A stretch of 64,000 bases of DNA from SXOA01 sp046593355 (lineage in GTDB: Bacteria > Planctomycetota > Planctomycetia > Pirellulales > Pirellulaceae). The stretch's first letter is position 1. Each line of letters starts with the position of its first letter. Both the position numbers and the translations under genes were made by a program. The notes below the pieces were generated by a model. That model ran no database searches. It had not been told where the DNA came from and saw nothing but the letters and a program-made list of their open reading frames with translations. Shown one piece after another: positions 53,907 to 62,435 of this stretch. The stretch is from assembly GCA_046593355.1 (NCBI GenBank), contig JBKJNY010000185.1, forward strand, positions 1-64,000, given 5' to 3'.

Positions 53907-55460
53907 CTACTCCACCAGATAGATCTGGGTCGCCCTGCCGCGGCCTCCGCCCGCCGAGAGAATCGTGACGTTGCCTTGGCCGGTCACGTTCATGCTGCCG
54001 CACACGAATTGGGCGTCATAGTTACCTTGGCCGGAGATCTGGAAAAGGGACCATTTGGCGTACAGGGTTCCCGCCAGGTTCCCCGCCGAACTATTGCCTG
54101 AAATCGTGATCGTCGCCTTGTGCCGTCGGCGCTGGTAGAACAGCATGCCGTTGAACACCGACGAGACGGTAGGAGCGCCGCTGTAGAGCGACGAATAATT
54201 CACTTGTGAAGTATCAATAGGGCTGAACGTCATGCCGGCATTGATTTGGAATCCGCCGGCATAGTCGGTATTGGGAAGGGTGGTGCTGTCGTTCCCATCA
54301 TTCACGTCCGGGTTACCATTGGAGGGGTTATAGCTGATCGCCGTGTTATAAAACATCATCTTCCGCGCAATGACCGTTCCTCCGGTAATCTGAAGTGCAT
54401 TGGTGACGTTTTGCGCGGGAGAAATGACGTAGATTCCTGGAATCATGTAGATCGTTCCGCCGGTGATGGAAATGCGATCGTAGATTCCCGGATGGAGAAT
54501 GACCTGGCCCGCAGTGGCGGTGTGACCATTCCCCACGACTTCACCCCCCACGGCGACGAAATTCTGTCCCGCCGTGTCCGAATTGATGCCGTTCACACCG
54601 GCATTGGTAACGGCGATGTCCCCTCGCCGCCGGGGATCGACTCCGGAGCTGGTCATCGGCGTCGGCAAGGTAATCAGCGGATCGGGTTCACTGAGAGTAC
54701 GACATTCCAGAGGCGAGGGACCGCCTAGGTCATAGGACTTGAAATTTGCGGGGTTATCCACGCCGCCAACAACGCGGATCTCCTGGGCGAAGATCCCCGA
54801 ATCCGAATTGGGCTGCCCTCCGCTTGCGCCAAAACCGTTATTGCCATTGTTAATAGGGTTGCCATTCTCATCCACGCCCCCTCCTTCGGAGTTGACGCTC
54901 ACACTTCCGTTCACCCGGATAGCCCCGCCGCCGCTTACATTGATACCGGGACGTGCACCAGGATCGAGCACCAACACCCCCTCGCCCGAGGAATGCGCCT
55001 CGTAACCCGCCACGGCCCGGGCTTGGACTTGCTGGTTTGGATCGACCCCAATGACGTGAGCGATAAGGGTTTGATAGGGGACGGTGACGATGACCTCGAC
55101 ATAGCCGGCCTGGCCCGCGTAGACTCCCGTGGCGGGGGGAATATTGACCACGGGGGCCGGCGCATTGGAGAGGCCATTGTAGGTCTGCACAAAGGAGGTG
55201 CCCGTCGCGGTGGCCGTTTGCGTGGTCTGTCCACGCATTCGGTCCATGGCGGCACCCAGGGCGGCGGCATCAGCGGCGTTTTGCGCCTGGCGGTAGGTCG
55301 TGGCCAGCAGGGCCCAATCGACCACAAATCCCACCATGCCCAGAAGGACAATAAGGAAAATCGCGAAGACGACCAGCACCACGCCCCGTCGCTGGCGATA
55401 GGCCTGGCAGGTTTGCCAACATCGCCCCCAGGCGTTCGACAGGGATCGCCGGTTGTTCAT
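53907..55460 (-). CDS. TadG-like pseudopilin-type protein
   Basis: ATG 55460 gives MNNRRSLSNAWGRCW, then a basic stretch and one hydrophobic helix (VVLVVFAIFLIVLLGMVGFV) with DWALLATTYRQAQNAADAAA after it, the hallmark of TadG N-termini. The remaining 440 residues are beta-rich, Gly/Asn-rich and exported. No VWA motif is seen, unlike proteobacterial TadG. It runs in one direction with two TadE-like genes and the sigma-54 activator. Confidence 0.8.
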   Translation of the reverse strand: MNNRRSLSNAWGRCWQTCQAYRQRRGVVLVVFAIFLIVLLGMVGFVVDWALLATTYRQAQNAADAAALGAAMDRMRGQTTQTATATGTSFVQTYNGLSNAPAPVVNIPPATGVYAGQAGYVEVIVTVPYQTLIAHVIGVDPNQQVQARAVAGYEAHSSGEGVLVLDPGARPGINVSGGGAIRVNGSVSVNSEGGGVDENGNPINNGNNGFGASGGQPNSDSGIFAQEIRVVGGVDNPANFKSYDLGGPSPLECRTLSEPDPLITLPTPMTSSGVDPRRRGDIAVTNAGVNGINSDTAGQNFVAVGGEVVGNGHTATAGQVILHPGIYDRISITGGTIYMIPGIYVISPAQNVTNALQITGGTVIARKMMFYNTAISYNPSNGNPDVNDGNDSTTLPNTDYAGGFQINAGMTFSPIDTSQVNYSSLYSGAPTVSSVFNGMLFYQRRRHKATITISGNSSAGNLAGTLYAKWSLFQISGQGNYDAQFVCGSMNVTGQGNVTILSAGGGRGRATQIYLVE

Positions 55461-55509
55461 ATCCAGTTCCTTTTCTTGCGGTTTGTTTTCGAGGGGAGCG
55501 TCATTCCGC

Positions 55510-56016
55510 TCAATGGGCGATGTGCATCTCCGAGTCCCCCTGCAGAGTCCACGTGGGTGAGCCGAAGATGAACGTCGTGATCGGGGTAAAATCCGCGCTG
55601 ACCGTGACATGGACTCGCTGGTTGACTTCATTCCCGCCGTCGGGCCAGGTGGCTTGGAGGCGAACTTGCGTGGGATCCATCAGGATCAATTGCGGACGAA
55701 GAGCATCGGCAATGGCGTTGCTATCGCTGGCCACCCCGCTAATTGCCGTAGGGCCCAGGGGAGAGGTGGCGAACTCGCCGCGCACGATGGCCGCACGCGC
55801 GCCGTTCCGGGCAGCTTCCGCAAGCGACTGCGAACGGGACACCATGATCCCCAGGTCGATCATGCCGAATACCAACATCAAGAACGTCACGAGCACGATC
55901 GACGTTTCCGCCAGGGTTGCCCCGCGGCGGGAACGCCGCAGCGCTCGAATCGATTTTTTGTGCCTGCGGGCCATGACAGTTTTGATTTCGCGTTCTCCCG
56001 TGCTCGTCTCCGCCAT
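55510..56016 (-). CDS. TadE-like minor pseudopilin
   Basis: The 168-residue protein has a basic front (RRHKKSIRALRRSRRG), the processing-like site and helix ATLAETSIVLVTFLMLVFGM (Glu at +5 type), then SQSLAEAARNGARAA. The rest is a beta-rich exported domain. ATG 56016 is used; ATG 55974 is an alternative. It is one of two adjacent TadE-like genes. Confidence 0.85.
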   Translation of the reverse strand: MAETSTGEREIKTVMARRHKKSIRALRRSRRGATLAETSIVLVTFLMLVFGMIDLGIMVSRSQSLAEAARNGARAAIVRGEFATSPLGPTAISGVASDSNAIADALRPQLILMDPTQVRLQATWPDGGNEVNQRVHVTVSADFTPITTFIFGSPTWTLQGDSEMHIAH

Positions 56017-56026
56017 TCCAGGGTTC

Positions 56027-56491
56027 CTAACGGATGACGCGCATTTCCACCGTGCGCGAGAGGGGAAACGGGCTGGGCAATCCCGGCCAGGACATGATCA
56101 TATGAAATTCGTAGTTCACGCGCACTTGCACGCGCTTCAAACCGCTTTGCTCCGCAATCACGACAGGATCGGGGATCGTCAGTTGGTTCGAGACGAATCC
56201 CGTGGCCCCCTTGATCTCGTCGGTGCATGCCGTCCGAATCGCGGTCCGCCACGCAGGAAGCGTGCCCGCCGTAACCTTATTGACGCTGCCATAGCCGGCC
56301 CCCGCGCGGGCCGAGTTCGTGACGGCAATATACATATAGCCGAAGCGCCCAAAATCAATGCAGGCGAGCACTATCGTGATGAGCACTGGCAGGATCACGG
56401 CGAACTCGACAGCGGCCGCGCCGCGGCGATTACGGCGGGCAGCTTTTTCCTGCCGCCTGATCCGAGACGTCTTCGGGTGTGAATGATTCAT
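56027..56491 (-). CDS. TadE-like minor pseudopilin
   Basis: The start MNHSHPKTSRIRRQ gives 154 residues. It has the Tad signature RRNRRGAAAVEFAVILPVLI, a hydrophobic helix with Glu at +5 after the Gly, then VTNSARAGAGYGS and a beta-rich exported part. It lies 7 bases from the sigma-54 activator stop, so both are probably made from one transcript. Confidence 0.87.
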   Translation of the reverse strand: MNHSHPKTSRIRRQEKAARRNRRGAAAVEFAVILPVLITIVLACIDFGRFGYMYIAVTNSARAGAGYGSVNKVTAGTLPAWRTAIRTACTDEIKGATGFVSNQLTIPDPVVIAEQSGLKRVQVRVNYEFHMIMSWPGLPSPFPLSRTVEMRVIR

Positions 56492-56498
56492 GGCGCGG

Positions 56499-57932
56499 TC
56501 AAACAATTCCCAGCCGGTTGAGCTTCTTGTAAAACGCCGCCCGGCTGATGCCCAGCATCTCGGCGGCCCTGGTGCGGTTGTCCTGGCACCGATTCAGCGT
56601 CGTGACGATGGTGTCCCGCTCCGCCGCATGGCGGGCAAAGCTCAAGGAGTACTCGGCGGTGGGGAACATTTCAGCCAGGCCCGGCCCGTCGGACGAAGTC
56701 AGGATTTGCTGGTCGCGGGTGATTTCTTCTGGGAGATCCTCCACCTCAATCCCCGGCTTTTCGGTGAGCACGGCGAGTCGCTCCACCACGTTCTTGAGCT
56801 CCCGCACGTTGCCCGGCCAATGATAACCGGCCATCAGGGACAGAGATTCCTCCGAGAAGTGCTCGACTGAGGTCATCCCACGGTCTCGCAAGCTCTGCAG
56901 AAACTTTCTAACCATGCTGGGAATAGCGCCGCTTCGCTCCCGCAAGGGAGGAATCCCCAGGGATACTACATTCAAACGGTAATAGAGATCAAGGCGGAAG
57001 CGTCCGGCCTTGACTTCATCCGCCAGGTTTCGGTTCGACGCAAAGATGAGGCGCGAGGCGACTTGCTGGGACTCGCCGGAGCCAACCGCTTCGAAGGCCC
57101 GATCATCAACCACTCGCAACAGGCTGCTTTGCGAGGAAAGGGGGAGTGAGTCAATTTCGTCGAGGAACAACGTGCCGTCCTCGGCCTGAGCAAACTTTCC
57201 GCGGTGGTTGCGGTCAGCGCCGGTAAATGCTCCCTGGCCGTGCCCGAATAATTCGCTCGCCAAAAGTGATTCTGGGAGGGCACCGCAATTGACCACCACA
57301 AACGGCTTCTTGCGGCGGGGAGAAAGGTCGTGCATCAGGCGAGCCACGCACGTCTTCCCCGCGCCGGTTTCTCCCGTCAGCAGCACGTTGGAATCGACCT
57401 GCGCCAACCGCTTGACGGTTTTGAGGAGCGACTTCGAGCATTCCGAGACAAAGACCAGGCTGGAAGAGACGGGGACCTCGCTGCTGGTCGGAGCAAGGTT
57501 TTCGGCTGGCTCCCATTCGGAAACATCGTCGGTGGCAATCGAGCCCATCGAACGCGCCCTCAAGGTAAGAAAGTCGATAAGAAAGGACAAACGGGATAGG
57601 TTCAGCGGACGGAGCAAGCAGTCCACAGCGCCCGCGTTCAGGAGCTCGCCACGATCGATATGCCCCTCGGATTCCGCGATGACCACAAGCGGGATAGCGG
57701 GAGATCGAGACATTGCTAGTGCTAGCAGTTCAAGGGTGGCGGGCAGATCCGCCCGCCCGTCCAGGTAGACCAAGAGCAATCCGGCGTTCCCCTGGGAGCT
57801 CAAGCTTTGGATTGCAGCGGCGATCGTAAGGTGATGGCCGACACCGCAGCCAGCAACCTGGCGAATGCAGGAACTGATGGAAGAAAGAAGTTCGGCGGAT
57901 CCTCCCGCGAGAACGACGGTCTTGGTGTTCAT
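56499..57932 (-). CDS. Sigma-54-dependent activator (NtrC type) with degenerate receiver
   Basis: The start MNTKTVVLAGGSAELL gives 477 residues. The first 125 resemble a response-regulator receiver, but the acidic pair is missing (VVLAGGSAE) and the conserved Lys is Arg (LLRPLN), so phosphorylation control is doubtful. The AAA+ domain is complete: GETGAGKT near 187, GAFTGAD near 234 (sigma-54 contact), LFLDEID near 256 and RLNVVSLGIPPLRER. A Fis-type HTH ends it (RTRAAEMLGISRAAFYKKLN). It probably drives the sigma-54 promoter upstream of the pilin gene. Confidence 0.92.
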   Translation of the reverse strand: MNTKTVVLAGGSAELLSSISSCIRQVAGCGVGHHLTIAAAIQSLSSQGNAGLLLVYLDGRADLPATLELLALAMSRSPAIPLVVIAESEGHIDRGELLNAGAVDCLLRPLNLSRLSFLIDFLTLRARSMGSIATDDVSEWEPAENLAPTSSEVPVSSSLVFVSECSKSLLKTVKRLAQVDSNVLLTGETGAGKTCVARLMHDLSPRRKKPFVVVNCGALPESLLASELFGHGQGAFTGADRNHRGKFAQAEDGTLFLDEIDSLPLSSQSSLLRVVDDRAFEAVGSGESQQVASRLIFASNRNLADEVKAGRFRLDLYYRLNVVSLGIPPLRERSGAIPSMVRKFLQSLRDRGMTSVEHFSEESLSLMAGYHWPGNVRELKNVVERLAVLTEKPGIEVEDLPEEITRDQQILTSSDGPGLAEMFPTAEYSLSFARHAAERDTIVTTLNRCQDNRTRAAEMLGISRAAFYKKLNRLGIV

Positions 57933-58303
57933 GGGTCTCTTACCTGTTCTTTTCTGCAAGGGGTCCGACCCATGCCGGGGGGGTGTCTCAGATGCGAAGG
58001 GGGGGCTGTCGTCGCCAGTGTTGGCCAAGGTGGGATCAATCTTGGAGCCAACCCACCCTTCGTGTCTGATGTGTCTCTTATCATAGTCGAATTAGGGGGA
58101 TGTCAACACGCGATTAAGCGTATTTTGGTACTTTCTGTGGCGCTAGAAATTACCCCCCATTTTTCGTCCTTAACTCCAATCACAGCAGCGTGCTAGAAGT
58201 ACTCAATCCTTTTAGCGCCTCGCCACATTCCGGTTCTCGTAGGAGGAAATTCAACAAGGTGCGGTCATTCGCCGTGACCTGGAAATGCTTCCGACTCGGC
58301 ACA
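57933..58303. other. Intergenic stretch between activator and pilin regions
   Basis: No gene is supported here. It is the upstream region of the minus-strand activator gene and the far upstream region of the pilin operon. An AT-richer stretch at 58080-58160 could hold the activator promoter; no clear boxes could be named. Confidence 0.4.
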
Positions 58304-58333
58304 GCGCCAATTGTCTCTGGTTGGCGCGCCAAC
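58304..58333. promoter_or_regulatory. Palindromic half-site cluster, candidate enhancer for the sigma-54 activator
   Basis: GTTGGCGCGCCAAC (58320-58333) is a perfect 14-base palindrome, and an extra GCGCCAA half-site lies at 58304-58310. The cluster is about 155 bases upstream of the sigma-54 promoter match, the usual distance for an NtrC-type upstream activator site. Confidence 0.5.
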
Positions 58334-58487
58334 TGACTGGTGAACAGTGTCAACGTCTGGTTGCCGAAAGCACCCGAAGGTGTAGCGCGCCCCCCCAGTC
58401 CCGCCGAAGAAAAATAGAGGCCTAAGTCCTTGCGGGTCCTCGACTTGGCACGGTCCCTGATCGTTGTTCGCGGGAATCCTCTGGAAC

Positions 58488-58503
58488 TGGCACGGACCTT
58501 GCT
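58488..58503 (+). promoter_or_regulatory. Sigma-54 promoter upstream of the Flp pilin gene
   Basis: TGGCACGGACCTTGCT matches the sigma-54 consensus (TGGCAC-N5-TTGC) at every conserved base, with GG and GC ten bases apart. A second TGGCACGGTCC at 58446-58456 lacks the -12 part. The pilin start is about 190 bases downstream, so a long leader is expected. Confidence 0.85.
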
Positions 58504-58690
58504 TTAAGCCCTCGCAAGTTTGGATGGAAGTTATTCGGAGTTCTCGAAAGTGACTGAAAGCAATAATAACCACTCCAAACGTTGTCTCCAGCCTGGGTGC
58601 GAACAGGACCGGCCGAACTGACCGCTCCGGGCGAGTGACTTCAACTTTGTGCATTTCCCATTTTTTTCACTTGGATTAGGAGTTCTCGTT

Positions 58691-58849
58691 ATGAAGTCGA
58701 TTCTCAATTTCGTTCGCAATGATGAAGGTGCCGCTCTTGCTGAATACGGCCTGCTCATCGCCCTCATCGCCGTGGTTTGCATCGCCGCGGTGACCTTTCT
58801 CGGAACGCAGATTTCCGGCTACCTGAGCACGGCTGCCGGCAAGTTCTAG
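58691..58849 (+). CDS. flp: Flp-type major pilin
   Basis: ATG 58691 follows TAGGAG. The 52-residue prepilin has a short basic leader and the Flp motif GAALAEYGLLIALIAVVCIA, with cleavage after the Gly-type site and Glu-Tyr at +5/+6, then a short polar tail. The length is normal for Flp pilins. The prepilin peptidase gene is next. Confidence 0.93.
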   Translation: MKSILNFVRNDEGAALAEYGLLIALIAVVCIAAVTFLGTQISGYLSTAAGKF

Positions 58850-58951
58850 TGCTGGCGATCAGTTGGCGGAATCGCGTTGATTCCATTGTCGAGGTTGGGC
58901 GTCTCCATGTGGCGCCCGACCTCTTTTGTTTGATTTCATGGAGCGAAAAAA

Positions 58952-59521
58952 ATGTCGGTGGAACTGATTAAGGCGGTCCCCTTGATACCGCTATTGTTGG
59001 TGCTCGGGGCCGGCTGCGTGGCGGCGTTCACGGATATTCGGAGTTTCAAGATTCCGAACTACATCACCCTGCCCCTCCTTCTCGCCGGCATCCTGTTCCA
59101 TGCCTTTCTACCTACCGGCCAAGGAATCTCCTTTGGCTTGCTGGGGGCGGTCGCCGGCTTTGGTTGCTTGATTCTGTTTTACATCCTGGGGGGAGTGGGG
59201 GCGGGGGACGTCAAACTCCTGACCGCCATTGGGGCCTGGATTGGGCCCCCTGCAATTGGGGCCTTGTTCCTGGTGGCGGCCCTGCTCATGGGCCTGTACG
59301 CGGCGGGACTCGCATTCTGGCAGGGAAGGCTGTGGAAGGACTGCATTAAAGCAACCCTGATCCTGCAACAAGGGATTGCCATCGTCAAACACCTGGGTCC
59401 GGAGGAGCGGGTGGAGGAAGTTGTTAAGAGAGATGCCCGGCGGAAGCACCTTGTTCCGTTCGCAGTCATGGTGCTGGGCGGAATCGCCGTCCTGCTGGCC
59501 GTTAAATTCGTCGTTCGCTGA
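58952..59521 (+). CDS. cpaA: Prepilin peptidase CpaA/TadV (A24 family)
   Basis: The 189-residue protein has membrane helices and both aspartates of A24 peptidases: TDIRSFKIPNYITLP near residue 27 and GAGDVKLL near 87. It lacks the N-terminal methylase domain of PilD, as TadV proteins do. It would cleave Flp and TadE-type prepilins at the inner membrane. A C-terminal extension with one more hydrophobic helix (about 165-187) follows. Confidence 0.9.
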   Translation: MSVELIKAVPLIPLLLVLGAGCVAAFTDIRSFKIPNYITLPLLLAGILFHAFLPTGQGISFGLLGAVAGFGCLILFYILGGVGAGDVKLLTAIGAWIGPPAIGALFLVAALLMGLYAAGLAFWQGRLWKDCIKATLILQQGIAIVKHLGPEERVEEVVKRDARRKHLVPFAVMVLGGIAVLLAVKFVVR

Positions 59522-59557
59522 TTCACAGGTCGCGGCATTCACACCGAGGAGTCTGGC

Positions 59558-60484
59558 ATGTCCATTCGCACTGTTTCCGTTATCCTGCTGGCAGTCATTT
59601 GCGGTCTTTGTGCCGCGGTCGGCATCAACTTCATGATGGCGAAAGGCGGAGCTGCTCCGCCGCCGGAAACCACGCCGGTGGTGGTGGCCAAGCTGGAAAT
59701 AACCCGCGGCAAGATTGTGATGGCGGATGCCTTAGAGATCAAGCAGTGGCCCAAGGAACTGGTCCCTGCTGGAAGCATGGCCAACCTGGCCGACGCGCAA
59801 GACCGGGCCGCCCTGCAGACGATGATGCCTGGCGAGCCTATTTTCGAGGCCAAACTCGCCGCCAAGGGGGCTGTCGGCGGGATGGCCAACCTGATTCCCT
59901 TGGGGAAGCGGGCCTACACGATTCAAACCAAGACCGTCGCATCCAACGTCGCCGGATTTGTACTCCCGGGAAACCTGGTCGATGTATTGCTCACCTTCCG
60001 AGGTAACTACAACGACGAAACTGGGGGCGGCAGCACCACCACCCTCCTGCAAGCCGTGGAGGTCATGGCGGTTGGCAGCAAGATCGAAAAAATCGACAGC
60101 ACTGCTGGCGTCGGAGCCGAGGATGTCAGTTCTGTCACGCTGCTGGTCACTCCCGAAGAAGTCGCTCGCTTGGACCTGGGCCAGGGCCTGGGCATGCTTT
60201 CGCTTTCGCTCCGCAATCCCAACGATAAAGGGGAGTCAGACGCTGACCCAGCGACGGTGAACAATATCCGTTTTAGCGGAATGAAGCCCGCCGCAGCAGT
60301 CGCCGCCACTGCACCGTCCCCCACGATTTCGGTGACCGAGCCCCCCAAGAAAGCCGAGGCACCCAGACCGACGAGTCCAAAAGCCGCTTTGGTCTCCAGT
60401 TCCATTTTGACTCTCCGGGGCCAGAACTGGGGTGAAGTGCGGGTAACCGGTCCGGCGGATGTCAAGCCAGAGTCGACGCCCTGA
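59558..60484 (+). CDS. cpaB: CpaB/RcpC pilus assembly protein
   Basis: The 308-residue protein has one N-terminal membrane helix (VILLAVICGLCAAVGINFMM), then an SAF-type domain (VVVAKLEITRGKIVMADALE, GEPIFEAKLA) and the RcpC core (GFVLPGNLVDVLLTF, VTLLVTPEEVARLDLGQGLG). The C-terminus is Pro/Ala-rich. It works in the periplasm with the secretin CpaC. Confidence 0.9.
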   Translation: MSIRTVSVILLAVICGLCAAVGINFMMAKGGAAPPPETTPVVVAKLEITRGKIVMADALEIKQWPKELVPAGSMANLADAQDRAALQTMMPGEPIFEAKLAAKGAVGGMANLIPLGKRAYTIQTKTVASNVAGFVLPGNLVDVLLTFRGNYNDETGGGSTTTLLQAVEVMAVGSKIEKIDSTAGVGAEDVSSVTLLVTPEEVARLDLGQGLGMLSLSLRNPNDKGESDADPATVNNIRFSGMKPAAAVAATAPSPTISVTEPPKKAEAPRPTSPKAALVSSSILTLRGQNWGEVRVTGPADVKPESTP

Positions 60485-60575
60485 GATTGCGCGGCGCTGG
60501 CCGGGCTGCATAATCTTGGAATCACGCCGAGCCGTCGGCGCGCCACACATTTTTGTTGATGGATCGCCTGTCCCC

Positions 60576-61709
60576 ATGCCCAAAACTCTTCCACCCCGTG
60601 TGATGATCGCCAGCGACGATGCTGCTCGGATGCAGCAGATCGCCGAGCTGCTCGCCCGCAATGGGAATCCCGTTTCCGATGGGCTGACCGTTCCTCTGGG
60701 CATGGCCGCCGACCGTGCCAGCCGCACCAATCCTGACGTTCTACTGGTGCAGCTCACCGGAGATCTGGAGCAGGCGGTCGGGAAGGTGCGCGAAGCTCGG
60801 CAAACCTGTGCCGCTTACATCATTGCCGTGGGACCGGCCGATGATCCCCGGATGATCCTCCAATGCCTTCATGGCGGAGCGGATGAATACCTCGACGTGA
60901 CCCACGTGGTGGGGGAATTGACCTCCGCCATGGCCCGGTTTGAAGCCAAGCGCCTTGCGCGGGGGAGCGGTTCGGAGGGAGGCAAAGTGATCAGCGTGAT
61001 TGGCGCGAGCGGCGGCGTCGGGACGTCGACCATTGCGGCAAATATCGCTGGCGTCCTCGCCAAGTCCCATAAACAGTGTGGCCTGATTGACCTCCGCTTG
61101 CTCGCCGGGGACCAGGCGCCCCTCCTCAATTTGAAACCGACGCACACGCTCGCCGATTTTTGCGTGAATGCCGTCCGCGTCGATCAGAGCATGTTCGACC
61201 AGATGTTTGCTCGGCACGCGAGCGGGATTGAGCTGCTCGCGGCTCCGTGGGATGCACAGCAGGCACCGCTGGTAACCGCCCAAAACCTGCGGCTCCTCCT
61301 GGCACTGGCCCGCCGGAAATTCCCCTACATCGTGCTGGACATCGACAATCGCCCCGATGACCTGCATACCGAGGCTCTTTGGCAAGCGGATGAAGTCCTG
61401 GTGGTTACGCGACTCGATTTCATTTCGATCCGGAACGCTCGCCGCCTGCTTGATCGCCTCTTCTCCATGGGAATTGAAGCCGAGAGGATTCGCCTTGTCG
61501 CCAATCGGTATGGCCAGCCGCGTGAACTCTCGCTTGCCGAAGCGCACACGGCGCTAGGCGTGAAGATTAAAAGTTTCGTCGCCAATGACCCTGGCCGGGT
61601 CAACCGCTCCGCCAACGAAGGAAAACTGGTGGCGACACTCTCATCCTGGTCCACGATTAGTCGCAACTTGTCCGAACTGGGAGCCTCCGTCAATGGCCGA
61701 AAGACCTGA
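60576..61709 (+). CDS. cpaE: CpaE/TadZ pilus localisation ATPase
   Basis: ATG 60576 gives MPKTLPPRVMIASDDAARMQ. The 377-residue protein has a receiver-like N-terminal domain (to about 120) and a ParA/MinD-type domain with an atypical P-loop, IGASGGVGTSTIAANI, where the second catalytic Lys of GKT is replaced; this is usual for CpaE/TadZ. LDIDNRPDDLH is the Walker B region. It should place the pilus machine at the cell envelope. Confidence 0.9.
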   Translation: MPKTLPPRVMIASDDAARMQQIAELLARNGNPVSDGLTVPLGMAADRASRTNPDVLLVQLTGDLEQAVGKVREARQTCAAYIIAVGPADDPRMILQCLHGGADEYLDVTHVVGELTSAMARFEAKRLARGSGSEGGKVISVIGASGGVGTSTIAANIAGVLAKSHKQCGLIDLRLLAGDQAPLLNLKPTHTLADFCVNAVRVDQSMFDQMFARHASGIELLAAPWDAQQAPLVTAQNLRLLLALARRKFPYIVLDIDNRPDDLHTEALWQADEVLVVTRLDFISIRNARRLLDRLFSMGIEAERIRLVANRYGQPRELSLAEAHTALGVKIKSFVANDPGRVNRSANEGKLVATLSSWSTISRNLSELGASVNGRKT

Positions 61710-62394
61710 GGCCCCGATGACTGACCTCCCTCTGTCTCAAACTTGCCGTTCCGCGCCGCTGACGGCCGAAGGTGCCTTCAACTTAGGCGTTTCGTGGCGG
61801 CTCGGATTGGACTGGGCCGAGCGTATCTTAGTACTGGGCTGGTACGCTTTCTTCGTCTGGCGGCTTGTGCCGGATAGTCTCATGAGCGCCAACTGGCTGC
61901 TCATCGCTTCCGAGAGTCTGGTCATTATGCTGCTCGTCTTTCGGCGGCGGGCTACGGCGATTTCGCTGCGGCCGACCGACTGGCTCCTCGCGATGGGGGC
62001 GACCTTGTCCCCCCTTTGTGTCGCGCCGGGGGCAAATTCTGGACAATACGTTGCTCCGCTGGCATGCGCAATCGTCATGATCGCTGGTCTGATCATCCAG
62101 ATCCGCGCCAAGGTTTCGTTGGGCCGGCGGATGGGGATGGTCCCCGCGGACCGGGGCATCCATCGCGGTGGTCCTTACCAACTGGTGCGTCATCCCATGT
62201 ATGCGGGGTACCTCCTCACCGATATCGGTTTTTTTCTTCTGAATCCGACGCTCTGGAACGCTTCCGTTTATGCCATCGCAATGGTCCTGCAAATACTCCG
62301 GATTCTGGCCGAGGAACGCTTTCTGGCTCAGAACGCAGAGTACCGTGAATACATGCAGAGCGTGCGCTACCGACTAATCCCCGGCATTTTTTGA
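61693..62394 (+). CDS. ICMT/PEMT-like membrane methyltransferase
   Basis: ATG 61693 overlaps the cpaE end by 17 bases; ATG 61717 is an alternative. The 233-residue protein has five or six membrane helices and the conserved end of isoprenylcysteine carboxyl methyltransferases: GGPYQLVRHPMYAGYLLTDI then EERFLAQNAEYREYMQSVRY. It binds SAM through that region and methylates a lipid or thiol substrate. It is not a standard Tad gene, so its presence within the operon is notable. Confidence 0.85.
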   Translation: MAERPEAPMTDLPLSQTCRSAPLTAEGAFNLGVSWRLGLDWAERILVLGWYAFFVWRLVPDSLMSANWLLIASESLVIMLLVFRRRATAISLRPTDWLLAMGATLSPLCVAPGANSGQYVAPLACAIVMIAGLIIQIRAKVSLGRRMGMVPADRGIHRGGPYQLVRHPMYAGYLLTDIGFFLLNPTLWNASVYAIAMVLQILRILAEERFLAQNAEYREYMQSVRYRLIPGIF

Positions 62395-62435
62395 AATCCT
62401 TCCATCCCAAATCTCCAATTCCCTCAAGGTATCTC

